Assembly (NCBI RefSeq): GCF_015062935.1
Contig: NZ_SUTM01000013.1
Span: forward strand, 1-51,313
DNA: 51,313 nucleotides
Reading direction: 5' to 3'
DNA from: Methanobrevibacter sp.
GTDB taxonomy: Archaea > Methanobacteriota > Methanobacteria > Methanobacteriales > Methanobacteriaceae
In this document: positions 9,452 through 19,753 of the stretch, piece after piece
Position numbering within the stretch: the stretch's first letter is position 1
How the letters are laid out: the number at the start of each line of letters is the position of its first letter
Translations under genes and position numbers: made by a program
Notes under the pieces: generated by a model
Told to the model about the DNA's origin: nothing
The model's database searches: none
Seen by the model: only the letters and a program-made list of their open reading frames with translations

Positions 9452-11608
9452 TTATTCACCATCATCTGTGATGAAGAGATTTTTAATATCATCTGCAAAG
9501 ATTTCAATTCCGATTTCATCAAACTTATCGCAGATTTCAGAGTATGTTACATAATTTTTGGTCTTTGCACCGCTGAACATGTCATTTCTTTTAGAGCGTG
9601 CAGCATCTTCAAACAAATACATGATAATTTTACTCTTGAATGTATCTTTGAAGATATCAGTTGGTATTTCTTTGTTGTGATATTCATTAAATGCAAAGAA
9701 CGGCCCAATACATTTATCCTCATTGATTTTGTATGATAATAATTCATCGTTTATTGCTTTTCTGAGGTCGTTCCAGTTGACCTTTGTATTGTTTAGATTA
9801 ACATATGTATCTTTGATTAAATTTTCATCATTGTTGATAGCGAAATATTTGAAATCCCATCTTCTTTTGAACGCAGTATCCATTGGGAAAACACCCTGGT
9901 CAGCTGAGTTCATAGTTGCCCAGATGAAAAGATTTTGCGGTAAAAAGATTTTATCTTGGTTTAAGTATAATTTCATATCTTCGGTAGTGTCAATTGGATA
10001 AACAGATTCGTGTTTTTCAGTTCTATCTAGAAGTTGGAAGACATCACCAAAAACCGCTGCAACATTAGCACGATTGATTTCTTCAATGATTAATAAATAA
10101 GGTTTATCAGGGTTTTCCAAAGCTTTTTTAAGAATTCTCATAAATGGCCCAGGGACATATTTGTAGATAATGTCTTTACCATCAGGATATGGTTTAAATG
10201 TTCCAACAAAGTTTGCATAGGAGTAATCAGGATGAAAAGTAACTCTTTCATAATTATCTGGAAAACTTTTAAGTAATTTCTCTTTATCTTGGTTTAAACT
10301 GTATGATTTTCCAGTTCCAGGAGCTCCAAAGTAAATTAAATTACGTTTTTTACTAGATTCAAAATGTTTCGAGATTTTTTTACAATCTTTTAAATCAGTT
10401 AATCTGCCTTCTTCTATTGGGTCCCATGGATTTTCACCTTCAAAAAATAAGTCAATGATTTCCTTATTCAACAAAGAATACAGTTTTATACCTGATTTTT
10501 TAGCTAATTGATAATATTGGCCGTCTTTAATATAATAACCATTTTCAGGTTCAATACGAAATTTACGGAGAGTGTAATCCTTAATATTCACACCATGAAC
10601 TGCTGGAAACTTTTCAGGGAAAATCAAAACATAATACTTATGTACCCAACTACTTGTTGGTTTAACAATACAACTTTTGAAAATATCATTTAAATCATTT
10701 TCAAGCTGAGCATAGTCAGAAACCGATTCTAATTTAGCATTTTCAATATGTTTTGCACCATTAACTATAGCATCACGTATTTTAGATCCAACTTCAATTG
10801 CTTCAGATTCATTTAAAATTTTTGGATGTTTTGGAGAACCTGAAGTCCATTGATGTGTTTCATTGCTTTTAAACAAAGAATATTTATATGCTGAACCTCC
10901 ACCAATTCCTCCATGATTAAATTCATCTACAAACTCTAGATTATAACACAAAGTAGACTTATCACTATCATGTAAAAAGATTTTATTGATAATATCTCTA
11001 TCTTCAAGACTTTCTAAAACATCAGGACCGAACAATTGCCTGAATTTAACAAAAATACCTTCATCTTCTGAGAAATCATCAATATTATTTTCATCTAAAA
11101 ACTTTCTAATTATGCAACTAGCATTATCTATTGCATCCATATTTTTACTATAAACTTTTAAAATGTCTTCTTTAGCATCATCATTAATCTTAAAAACAGT
11201 GTTATTAGTACCAACTGTTCCTTGAGTTGACTTTTTAAGTGAATCCCTTTGAACTTCACCTAACCATTCAACATCCCTTACATCGCAATAATTATCTCCG
11301 GAAGAATCCTTTTGAGTGATAATATGAGACCTATAATAATCTGATTTGACTTTTCCTATGAAATATGTCTTAGTGCCTCCTTTAGCTGAAAGAACATAAT
11401 CACCAACATTGATTTCATTTTTAAATCTTAAAACCTGATTGAGTGAACGAGTACTTTTATATTTATTTATGAATAACTCTCTGATTTCATCATCAGATTT
11501 ATCTGTTAAATCACCTAAATTCCAACCAATTGCAACAATATTGTTTTTTAAAATTTTATCTATTAAAAAAGCTTGCTCTCCTGCCCTAACCATCCACATA
11601 TTTACCAT
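9452..11608 (-). CDS. McrB-like AAA+ GTPase with N-terminal EVE/PUA-like domain
   Basis: This 718-aa motor subunit belongs to an McrBC/LlaJI-type restriction system. The N-terminus (MWMVRAGEQAFLID...NIVAIGWNLGDL) is a PUA/EVE-like domain often seen on such proteins and thought to read modified bases. Walker A (GAPGTGKS) is near residues 426-434 and Walker B (LLIIEEINRAN) near 504. The McrB signature follows as WATMNSADQGVFPMDTAFKRRW. It hydrolyses nucleotide to translocate DNA and activates the nuclease encoded next (7724-9451). The gene follows the PD-(D/E)XK-DUF5655 gene by 12 nt. Confidence 0.87.
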   Translation of the reverse strand: MVNMWMVRAGEQAFLIDKILKNNIVAIGWNLGDLTDKSDDEIRELFINKYKSTRSLNQVLRFKNEINVGDYVLSAKGGTKTYFIGKVKSDYYRSHIITQKDSSGDNYCDVRDVEWLGEVQRDSLKKSTQGTVGTNNTVFKINDDAKEDILKVYSKNMDAIDNASCIIRKFLDENNIDDFSEDEGIFVKFRQLFGPDVLESLEDRDIINKIFLHDSDKSTLCYNLEFVDEFNHGGIGGGSAYKYSLFKSNETHQWTSGSPKHPKILNESEAIEVGSKIRDAIVNGAKHIENAKLESVSDYAQLENDLNDIFKSCIVKPTSSWVHKYYVLIFPEKFPAVHGVNIKDYTLRKFRIEPENGYYIKDGQYYQLAKKSGIKLYSLLNKEIIDLFFEGENPWDPIEEGRLTDLKDCKKISKHFESSKKRNLIYFGAPGTGKSYSLNQDKEKLLKSFPDNYERVTFHPDYSYANFVGTFKPYPDGKDIIYKYVPGPFMRILKKALENPDKPYLLIIEEINRANVAAVFGDVFQLLDRTEKHESVYPIDTTEDMKLYLNQDKIFLPQNLFIWATMNSADQGVFPMDTAFKRRWDFKYFAINNDENLIKDTYVNLNNTKVNWNDLRKAINDELLSYKINEDKCIGPFFAFNEYHNKEIPTDIFKDTFKSKIIMYLFEDAARSKRNDMFSGAKTKNYVTYSEICDKFDEIGIEIFADDIKNLFITDDGE

Positions 11609-11620
11609 AAAAACACCAAA

Positions 11621-12538
11621 TTATAATTTTTCATCATAAGATTGTTTAAACAATCTGTTAAAGTAAAAAAAATCATCATCAGAAGTTATATTGAATTCAT
11701 AATCACCTACACCATGATGACCAATATTTGAAACATCCCTAATTCTATTGTCTGGATCTGAAATATCACTGTCTTTTAAATTAATCCAAGTTTTTAAAGA
11801 TTTTGCTAAAACACTTAATGAAGCAATTATTTTATTGTTAACTTTAAAAACCAAATAATATTTTAAATGCACTATTTCAATATCATCATATTGAGATAAG
11901 ATATATTCTTTTAAATTTTCATACAATGAAATAATATCATCAGATTTACCATTTAAAGTATCTGCTTCAGTGTATTTTTTAATTTCTTTGTTTACTTTTT
12001 GTTTATTTTTATCAGAATTAGTGACCTGTTTAATAGAAGCAGAAGTATCAGTATTATTTACCTTATCAAATAAAACAGTGTCATTTGAATATTTAGAAAC
12101 TTTCCATAATTCAAATGCAATATCTGAAAACTCAACAGATTTAAGCTGATAAGTAGTATATGATGGAGATATAAACATTACACGAGTTTGTGTAAAATCA
12201 AAATCTTCTTTACCATTATTTTTACTGAAAACTTGATTATATTTTAAAACAAACTCTGCTTTGTTATTTAATAATAATGAAAGATAACTATAACCTTGAT
12301 CTATTACACTATAATTTTTAACATTTTTATATTCAATAATTACAAAAGAATTGGTTTCACTATCATATGCTAGCGTGTCAATTCTTAAATTATCCACTTG
12401 AAACTCTGTTGCAACAAATTCTAAATTGAAGAGTTCCTCCAAGTTATTTTCAGTTAATCTTTGAAGTTCTCTTTCATTTTTAAAATCCTCTTTTTTAATT
12501 AATGATAAATTGTTTTCATTGATATTGTAAATAGGCAT
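11621..12538 (-). CDS. PD-(D/E)XK nuclease-like protein with C-terminal DUF5655-type domain
   Basis: This 305-aa protein has a NucS-like nuclease core, with residues around 50-70 reading LRIDTLAYDS...FVIIEYKN (Asp, then Glu-x-Lys). A Lys/Asn-rich linker near 170-200 leads to a C-terminal domain (residues about 205-305) of the DUF5655 type, ending FNRLFKQSYDEKL. A paralog with the same architecture lies outside the island at 33141-33947. It sits between the type III cluster and the McrB/LlaJI pair, so it is a probable DNA-processing accessory. Confidence 0.78.
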   Translation of the reverse strand: MPIYNINENNLSLIKKEDFKNERELQRLTENNLEELFNLEFVATEFQVDNLRIDTLAYDSETNSFVIIEYKNVKNYSVIDQGYSYLSLLLNNKAEFVLKYNQVFSKNNGKEDFDFTQTRVMFISPSYTTYQLKSVEFSDIAFELWKVSKYSNDTVLFDKVNNTDTSASIKQVTNSDKNKQKVNKEIKKYTEADTLNGKSDDIISLYENLKEYILSQYDDIEIVHLKYYLVFKVNNKIIASLSVLAKSLKTWINLKDSDISDPDNRIRDVSNIGHHGVGDYEFNITSDDDFFYFNRLFKQSYDEKL

Positions 12539-12606
12539 GGTTTAAATTATGTTAAAAGTAGTATAAAATTGTAAAGTTTAATTAAGTGAAAATCAAAGAT
12601 TCTCAC

Positions 12607-13127
12607 TTATTTAGTTTTTAAAATATCATTTTTAATTTTGTTAAATTCATCATCTGATAAAACTGGAGTTCCTTCAAGTTTAACTAGTTTTTCAACATTT
12701 GCATAAACCATACCATTAGATCTTTTAAGTTTTTGTGGAGTATCTAATTTATAAACTCTTAAAATCCAGATTTTAGCAGAGCTTCTACTTAAGTAACTTT
12801 TAACATGTTCTCTTGTCCAGATATGGAATTTATTAAAAGCACCAATTCTTGAAGAAGATTTTTCTATGACTTCTTCAACTTTTGCATAGTATTTAACTTC
12901 ATAAGTTCTGTTTTCACCATTCGGCAAAAGATTATCTTTTACGAAATCTTTGTATTCCTCTTGAAAAGAGTCTAGAATATCCTCTTTATTAGCTAGCTAA
13001 TTGTAGGATATAATAAAAATTCTTTTTGAGTAGTGTTAATTTTTCTAATTAAAACTGTTTGTTTTCCTTGTCCTAATGCTTCAATTGTTGCATTCCATTC
13101 ATTTATGCATTTTGTTATTTCATCCAT
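12607..13127 (-). pseudogene. DUF1802-type gene broken by a one-base frameshift
   Basis: The first part starts at ATG 13127 (MDEITKCINEWNATIEALG) and runs to YPTIS, then hits TAG at about 12991-13000. From the same spot another frame continues without a gap as ANKEDILDSFQEEYKDF and joins the 106-aa ORF at 12607-12927 (VEEVIEKSSSRIGAFNKFHIW). One missing base near AGCTAGCTAA explains both. The joined protein, about 173 aa, looks like DUF1802 as I recall that family. The ATG lies next to the previous gene's stop, so it was an operon member. A real mutation or a sequencing error are both possible. Confidence 0.75.
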
Positions 13128-13128
13128 T

Positions 13129-14829
13129 TTAATCCCCATATCTATTTTTAATTGATTTATCTAATATGTAAAATAATTGGTTTTTTCCTTTTTTTACCTG
13201 TATAAAATCCATTATAACCTGATTTTTCTTAAAAACTGTTAATAGTTCCTCTAAATTCATCATCCCATCACTATAAAATTTAGCACATTCCTTAGAAAAA
13301 GTAGTTATTATTAAATTATCATCCATAAACATACATTTTTCATTAAATTTATAACCCATATAAACATATAAATTGAGAAATTGTTGTAAACTTTTAACTT
13401 GGTTAAATGTTAATTTTGAGTGTTTTTTTGAAAGATTTTTCGAATCTTTCTTAAATTTCAAATCCCATTTATCTTTTACTCTGAATACCTCAAAGAAACC
13501 TACAATTGGATGATCAGCCATAATCATTTGTTCTTCATAAATATTGATTAAATATTCAGAGACATATCTATTATTCCATTTTGCTTTAACAATCCCTTTT
13601 TCAAAATCTATTTTAAATTTAAATTCTTTTTTAAGTGTTTTGCCACAATATGGGCAAAATTTAAAATTATTATTAAATTCTTTTCCACAATTAGAACAGT
13701 ATAAATAAAATTCATTTTCAACTAATCGAGTTACATCAAATAACTTCCTTGAACATAATGGGCAAAACTTATACTCATTATTTTCAAAAGTTTTTCTGCA
13801 ATTGACACAATAAAGTTTTTTGTTATTTTTATTTTGTTCTATTTTTATCAATTCATTATAAAAATAGGTTTTATCTTTGTCATAATGATTTCTACCCTCT
13901 ATAATCCAATTAACAATTTTTGTTAATGGAATTCCTGTAACCTCTGATGCTTCTTTTCTAGTTTTTCCCTTACGAATTTCATCTAAAACAGAATCCATTT
14001 GTATTAAAATAGGTTCTGATGAATAAGTAATAAGTTGTTTTTCAGAATAGGTCCTATTATACATTTTATTAACATTTTTCGAATTAGGATATTTGTAAAT
14101 TAAATTATGAATATTAGTTGATTTTGAAAAATAATTTAAAGTAAATAAGGGATTTAAAATTTCAATTGATTTTTCTGCAATGTTACTAATATTACTCTGA
14201 GATTTATCAAAAATCACAACGGGATTAGTTTTAGAAATAAAATCAATGGGTTTATTTCCTCCAAATTTGTCATTTTCATTATTAATAATATTATTTTTAG
14301 AATTGAAACTATCCAAAGTCATAATCATGATTTGAATATTATCAGATACAGCAAAGTTTCTAATAAGTTCTAAATTTGAAGAATCATAACAAAATGAATC
14401 ATAATAAATAGAATTATAAAGTTCTTTAAAATGTTCTTTAGTATCCTCAATAATATTATAAACAAAATTTAATTGAGATTTATTTAATACAATAATGATA
14501 AACTTTGTTAAACCATAATGTTTATTTAATTCAAAAATAGTTCTTAAATAAACATAAATTTTACCTTTTTCTCCATCAATTTGAATATCAAAATTTAATT
14601 TATCTAAATTATTAGTATAATTTAACTTATTATACTCCTGAACAAATTTTAGATTTTCTAAAATATATTCTTTGGGCATATCCATAAAATTACCATTTCC
14701 TACATCTAAAGAAAAATATCTCGGCACAGTAAAATAATTATTAACTGAATGGACACCTATAAAAATATTTATTACCGAATTTACAGCTTCTACTTGATAA
14801 TCTATATTTGAATCCCATTGAATATTCAT
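13129..14829 (-). CDS. Degenerate Res N-terminal domain fused to HTH and two zinc ribbons
   Basis: Residues 1-270 align with the N-terminus of the neighbouring Res subunit, but the ATPase motifs are destroyed. The Walker A METGTGKT became IDGEKGKI near residue 85, and the DEPQ box became DKSQ near residue 203. After about residue 270 the similarity ends. An HTH-like segment (RKGKTRKEASEVTGIPLTKI) follows. Two zinc ribbons then appear as CVNC/CPLC and CSNC/CPYC near residues 340-395. A further 170-residue unknown domain completes the protein. I chose ATG 14829 because it aligns with the Res start. A non-catalytic Res decoy, adaptor or regulator is inferred. Confidence 0.75.
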   Translation of the reverse strand: MNIQWDSNIDYQVEAVNSVINIFIGVHSVNNYFTVPRYFSLDVGNGNFMDMPKEYILENLKFVQEYNKLNYTNNLDKLNFDIQIDGEKGKIYVYLRTIFELNKHYGLTKFIIIVLNKSQLNFVYNIIEDTKEHFKELYNSIYYDSFCYDSSNLELIRNFAVSDNIQIMIMTLDSFNSKNNIINNENDKFGGNKPIDFISKTNPVVIFDKSQSNISNIAEKSIEILNPLFTLNYFSKSTNIHNLIYKYPNSKNVNKMYNRTYSEKQLITYSSEPILIQMDSVLDEIRKGKTRKEASEVTGIPLTKIVNWIIEGRNHYDKDKTYFYNELIKIEQNKNNKKLYCVNCRKTFENNEYKFCPLCSRKLFDVTRLVENEFYLYCSNCGKEFNNNFKFCPYCGKTLKKEFKFKIDFEKGIVKAKWNNRYVSEYLINIYEEQMIMADHPIVGFFEVFRVKDKWDLKFKKDSKNLSKKHSKLTFNQVKSLQQFLNLYVYMGYKFNEKCMFMDDNLIITTFSKECAKFYSDGMMNLEELLTVFKKNQVIMDFIQVKKGKNQLFYILDKSIKNRYGD

Positions 14830-14847
14830 AATTTTAATCAACCCAAT

Positions 14848-17820
14848 TTAATCAACTACATCAGTTTTAAATTTCTCATATGTATCTGCTACATCAAAGT
14901 GTACATTTGTTCCAAGTGCTTCAAAATGCTTTCTTCCACAGTCAATTTTAGCTTGCTCTGTTGGCCTAAGTGCCAAATAATCAGTTGATCCTTTTGTTTC
15001 AACGACAAAGTAAAGATTAGTTTCACCATCTTTATCTAACATTACTGCCCAATCAGGATTATAACTACCTAATGGAGTATCAACTTTAAACCATCCTGGA
15101 AGTTTAGTGTACAATTTAACTTCTGGATCATTATCTAAACTTTTAGCAAATTCTTTTTCAACTTCACTATCATAAATAATGTGATCATATACAGAGTGTT
15201 GAGCTTCAATCATATTACGTTCTAAATAACCAAATAACTCATCGTTTTTAAATAACTCTTGTGAGTATGAATCATCGATTTTTGTGTATTTAATTCCATC
15301 AACAATCATCATACTCATTACTTTATTGATTAATTTAGCAGTTTGTTGCATGTATTCTTGAGGATTCTTTTTAAATTGATTTAATGTATCACTTTCAGTT
15401 AAAATCCTAACAATAGTTCTTCTTGTTAGGTCTGTTTCATTTTGCAAGTAAGTTACAATATCAGGTAGGGCAATTTCATCTTCTTCAGAATAAGCTGTAG
15501 TTATGTATCCATTTTCATCAGGTATAACTCCAGCGGCTTTAATTGTTACACCACTTTTAGTGTAAATTAATTTTGGAGCTTTAACATTTAGTGAATCTTC
15601 CATTGCAGTTATACATTTTTCAACTAATTCATCTGTGTCAAATTCAACTGCATAAGTTGTTTTATGCTTAATTGAATCCCAGAATTGCTTAAATTCTGGA
15701 CTTAAATAAACATGTTTGTTAACTTTAACCTGACGACGTTGTTTTGCAGGTCTGATTTTAATACCTTTTGTTGGTTTTTCAACAACTTCTACAATTTCTG
15801 GTCTTATTGATTCATAGTCTTCTGGAATATCAATAGTACCATCACGTACAGCGACTTTAAGTGCTTCTTGGATTTTTCCTTTTGAATCAATATATTTTTT
15901 AAGTTTAAAATGATTGAAAATAGCTAGAGAATGCTGTTTACCCAATGGTTCTTCATTACCTTTTTTATTAATCCATGGAATATGAGCAAATGCTGTTTTT
16001 TGAATTGTGCCAAATTTAATCCCAGTTTCATCTTCAATTTCTTGTTGTAAGTTACGTGCAAAGTCTTCATATGATTCATTTGCCATAATGGTTAAAATGT
16101 TAGTGTTTTTATCATGAATCCTTTCACCATCTTGGTTAACACATAATCTTAAACCACGACCAATCTCTTGGCGTTTTTTCATAGTTGAAGTAGTTTCATT
16201 TAAAGTACAAATTTGGAACACATTAGGATTGTCCCAACCTTCTCTTAATGCAGAGTGTGAGAAAATGAATTTTAATTTAGTATCAAAGCTTAAAAGTCTT
16301 TCTTTATCTTTCATAATCAGGTTAAATGTTGATTCATCATCTTTGTTTGCTCTGACTTTTCCAGCTTTTGTTTCTTTAGTATCCTTAACTTTTCCTTTTT
16401 TATCAACTGAGAAATATCCGTCATGAGCTTCTGATGCTTCTAAATCCAAGTCAACATAATTGTATAATGTTGAATATTTTGGTTTTTTAATGACTTTTTT
16501 ATATTCCTCTTCAAAAATTTCAGCGTAAGGTCCTTTAATTGGATTTCCCTCTTCATCATATTGTCTGTAATTTGCTACTTTATCAATGAAAAAGAGACTT
16601 AAAACCTTGATTTGTTTTCCGGCTTTAGCAAAAGCTAGCTCTTTATCTAAGTGTTCTTCAATGGTTTTGTGAATTTGCGCTCTTTTAAGTTTTAAATCAT
16701 CAACATCACCAAAGACTTTACCAATCCTTAAAATTTCATCCTTTTGTGTGAATGTGACATATTCATTACCTTCTTCACAATAAATTTCATCAACGACATA
16801 ACCATTGTAAACATCACGGTTTCCAAGTTTTGCTTCTGATAGGTCTGAACCTTGTTTAACTGTAACAGCTTTTCTTTTAATGGAACCTTTTACATTAGCA
16901 TCAATTTCAATTTTAGCAGTTATAGGAGATTTTTTATTATTAGTTGAAATTAATTTTAAGTAAGCGTCATTATGAAAACCCTCAGATACAAAACCTGCAA
17001 CTTCAATTTGTTTTACAAGTTCCATTTCAGATGCATCAACAGCATCAAGTTTATAGATGAGATTTTGAATTTCCTTATGAGTTGCAGAGTATCTTAAAGT
17101 ACATAAAGGGTTTAAATATGATACTGCTTCTTCACCTTTACCACCCATTACAGATTGAGGTTCATCAATGATTACAACAGGATTAGTTTCAGCAATCAAA
17201 TCAATTGGTTTATATCCACTTAATTTATCCTGTTCCCTGTGGATGATATTTGCCTTAGTTTCCTTAGATGGGTCTTTAAAACTTTTGTTAAAAGCATCAA
17301 TGTTAATAATCATTATCTGGATGTTAGAGTTAACAGCAAAGTTTCTGACTTGTTCCAGTTTTGATGAATCATAAACAAAGTGGTCGTAAATTACATTATC
17401 ATAAAGGTTTTTAAAGTGTTCTTTTGTAATTTCAATAGTTTTGTTAACTCCTTCTTTGATTGCAACACTTGGAACTACAATAATAAATTTAGTGAAGTTG
17501 TATTTTTTATTGAGTTCAAAAATTGTTTTTAGATAAACATAAGTTTTACCAGTTCCAGTTTCCATTTCAATGTTGAAATCTAAGCTTGGTAAAGACTCTG
17601 AAGGCGCAAGCTTATGGTAAGACTGTATTTTTCTTAAGTTTTCTAAAATATCTTCATGTGAAATATCTATTTTATTTCCAATACCTTGACCTGAGTCTAA
17701 TGTAGCCTGACCAGTTACAGTAAAATACTGATGCATAGCATTTTGACCTTTAAAAAGGTCGGTAACTGCATTTACAGCTTCAGTTTGATAGTCAAGATTT
17801 GAATCAAATTTAAGTTTCAT
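14848..17820 (-). CDS. res: Type III restriction enzyme Res subunit
   Basis: This is a 990-aa superfamily 2 helicase-nuclease of the EcoP1I/EcoP15I type. It needs the Mod subunit to recognise DNA, translocates with ATP, and cuts after meeting a second complex. Walker A (METGTGKT) is at about residues 85-92 and the DEAD-type box (VVIIDEPQSV) near 217. LREGWDNPNVFQI and QEIGRGLRLCV are motifs V and VI. The C-terminal nuclease has YNPDWAV...VVETKGS near 918-940. An AGGAGA site precedes the ATG. The gene is complete, while all three partner mod genes upstream are out of frame here. Confidence 0.93.
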   Translation of the reverse strand: MKLKFDSNLDYQTEAVNAVTDLFKGQNAMHQYFTVTGQATLDSGQGIGNKIDISHEDILENLRKIQSYHKLAPSESLPSLDFNIEMETGTGKTYVYLKTIFELNKKYNFTKFIIVVPSVAIKEGVNKTIEITKEHFKNLYDNVIYDHFVYDSSKLEQVRNFAVNSNIQIMIINIDAFNKSFKDPSKETKANIIHREQDKLSGYKPIDLIAETNPVVIIDEPQSVMGGKGEEAVSYLNPLCTLRYSATHKEIQNLIYKLDAVDASEMELVKQIEVAGFVSEGFHNDAYLKLISTNNKKSPITAKIEIDANVKGSIKRKAVTVKQGSDLSEAKLGNRDVYNGYVVDEIYCEEGNEYVTFTQKDEILRIGKVFGDVDDLKLKRAQIHKTIEEHLDKELAFAKAGKQIKVLSLFFIDKVANYRQYDEEGNPIKGPYAEIFEEEYKKVIKKPKYSTLYNYVDLDLEASEAHDGYFSVDKKGKVKDTKETKAGKVRANKDDESTFNLIMKDKERLLSFDTKLKFIFSHSALREGWDNPNVFQICTLNETTSTMKKRQEIGRGLRLCVNQDGERIHDKNTNILTIMANESYEDFARNLQQEIEDETGIKFGTIQKTAFAHIPWINKKGNEEPLGKQHSLAIFNHFKLKKYIDSKGKIQEALKVAVRDGTIDIPEDYESIRPEIVEVVEKPTKGIKIRPAKQRRQVKVNKHVYLSPEFKQFWDSIKHKTTYAVEFDTDELVEKCITAMEDSLNVKAPKLIYTKSGVTIKAAGVIPDENGYITTAYSEEDEIALPDIVTYLQNETDLTRRTIVRILTESDTLNQFKKNPQEYMQQTAKLINKVMSMMIVDGIKYTKIDDSYSQELFKNDELFGYLERNMIEAQHSVYDHIIYDSEVEKEFAKSLDNDPEVKLYTKLPGWFKVDTPLGSYNPDWAVMLDKDGETNLYFVVETKGSTDYLALRPTEQAKIDCGRKHFEALGTNVHFDVADTYEKFKTDVVD

Positions 17821-17832
17821 CTTTTAAATCTC

Positions 17833-19745
17833 CTATATTGTTATAAACTCATCTATATTATTTGTTTTTAATATTTCTTTAATGTTGGTTTTATCAGCGT
17901 CTGATTTAAAACCGCTGTCTTTGAAAACAACTCTTGAAGTTGAAGAGTTATTTGTAAGTTTTAATATTTGATTTGTAATATCTTTTGTGATGTTATTGTC
18001 AAGACAAATAATTAAAGCTCCAAAACCAATTGAATAAATGTTATCTATTTGTTCGATTGGATATGTGAGATCAATTCCATATTTAAGCATGATTTCATAA
18101 ACTAAATCTTCATTGGTTCTGCCTTCTTTAATATTATCTATTGTTAAAGATTGTTGGAGGTTATTGTAGTCAGGATCCCATTTTTCAAGGTTTGAAGAGT
18201 CTAATTTGAATACTTTAAATCCTATATCTAAATCTTTGTTATTAGATTCTTCTAAGATTTTATCACCTGCTCTTCTGATTCTTTCTTTTCCTATTTCACA
18301 AATATTGTAAAATCCTTCTTTAAAAGCTTTTGATTTTTCATCAATTTCCTCAGGAATTTGAACCATGATAAATTTTCTATTATTTTTATCTTCATTATTA
18401 TATTGTAAAACTGCATCTGCTGTGGAAGCAGAACCTGAAAAGAAATCTAAAATTATACCTTCTTTAAATTTAGATACTTCCATCAAATATTTTATTAAAG
18501 AAGTTGGTTTAGAATAATCAAATGGTATATTTAATTTATTTAATTCATGTGACCCAATTTGATTAATGTGATTTTCTATGAAGCTATTCGGTTTAGCTGA
18601 AGAATTTTCTAAAACATCATTTAAATATGTTTTAGTATACACATTCCATTTAGCAGGATTTTTATTTTCATCTAATAAATTTGAAGATTTGACTCTTTTA
18701 ACCACAATTTTATCTTTATTTTCTTCAAATGTTTTTCTACTCCATCTCCATATACCATCTCCTAAATTTGGTCTTTCAGGAGGAAATGTGGAACCAGGAG
18801 GTATAATTTTACTACCATCCGGGCAATCAATCCAAAATCTTTGTTCAGGATTTCTATTACGTATAGTTGACATATATAATCTAACTAATTGGTATTTTTC
18901 ACCTTTACGAGGACCTTCTTGTTCTATTAACTTATAATTTTCAACATTAGCTCCTCCAGAAAATTGAGGAGTTAAATTAACATTTTTTGCATATGTTAAA
19001 ATATAATCAAAATTTGGAGACCAAAAATCACCTTTATTATTACTTTTTTTAGTTATCCTTCCAGCACAACCAATAAAATTTTCTTCACCAAATATCTCAT
19101 TACATAACTTTTTAAGATTTTCTATTTCATTTTCATCAATACTTAAAAAGATAACACCATCATCAGTTAATAAGTTTCTAGCTAATTTTAATCTTGGAAA
19201 CATCATATTCAACCAATTACTATGATATCGTCCACTGGATTCTGAATTAGTTGAAATCTTTATACAATTGTGTGTGTGTGTGTAGAATTATCTAAACTCT
19301 TAACTTGACCTGAAATTTTTAAGTAATTTTCTAAATTATCTTTATAATTATCAGGATAAATAAACTCTCTACCCGTATTATACGGAGGATCTATATACAT
19401 CATTTTGATTTTATTATAATAACCTTTTTGTAGTAATTTAAGAACTTCTAAATTATCCCCTTCAATATACAAATTTTGAGTTGTATCCCAGTTCTTACTT
19501 TCTTCCTTACAAGGCCTTAATGTTCCGGTTGATTGTTTTTGAGATTCTTTTATAGCTTGAGTTTTTCCAGGCCATGTGAAAGAATATTTTTCACGTGAAT
19601 CATCAATGTCTTTTCCTAAAATTGATTGTAATTTTTCAAAATCAATTTTATTTTCAGTTATTACTTCAGGAAATATTTCCTTTAATTTAGAAATATTATC
19701 TGAAATAATATCTTTACTTTGCCCATCTAATTTTGTTTCATTCAT
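17833..19745 (-). CDS. mod: Type III Mod methyltransferase 1, phase-variable, OFF frame
   Basis: This is a beta-class N6-adenine methyltransferase and the specificity subunit of the type III system. It is split into an N-terminal ORF (to 19260, DPPYNTG motif near residue 118) and a C-terminal ORF (from about 19212, SAM-binding DFFSGSAST). A (TG)7 tract at 19269-19282 separates them. As sequenced, the first frame reads THTHTIV and stops. Losing one TG unit joins it to the frame reading TNSESSGRYHSNW, giving 636 aa, a normal Mod length. The ATG at 19745 (MNETK) has a GTGG site; GTG 19754 is an alternative. The central target-recognition region differs from the other two Mods. Confidence 0.88.
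19269..19282. repeat. (TG)7 phase-variation tract in mod1
   Basis: Seven TG units on the plus strand are read as Thr-His codons on the coding strand. The tract lies seven codons after the conserved KISGQV segment. Six or nine units would put both halves of mod1 in frame, while seven do not. Slipped-strand mispairing in such tracts is a known cause of ON/OFF switching of mod genes in bacteria. Confidence 0.88.
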
Positions 19746-19753
19746 TTTAACCA

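Noticed and set aside
17833-19212. The C-terminal Mod frames as independent genes starting at TTG/ATG
   Set aside because: They start inside a conserved Mod segment (SGRYHSNWLNMM), with no ribosome site and with the catalytic DPPY half missing. They are halves of phase-variable genes.
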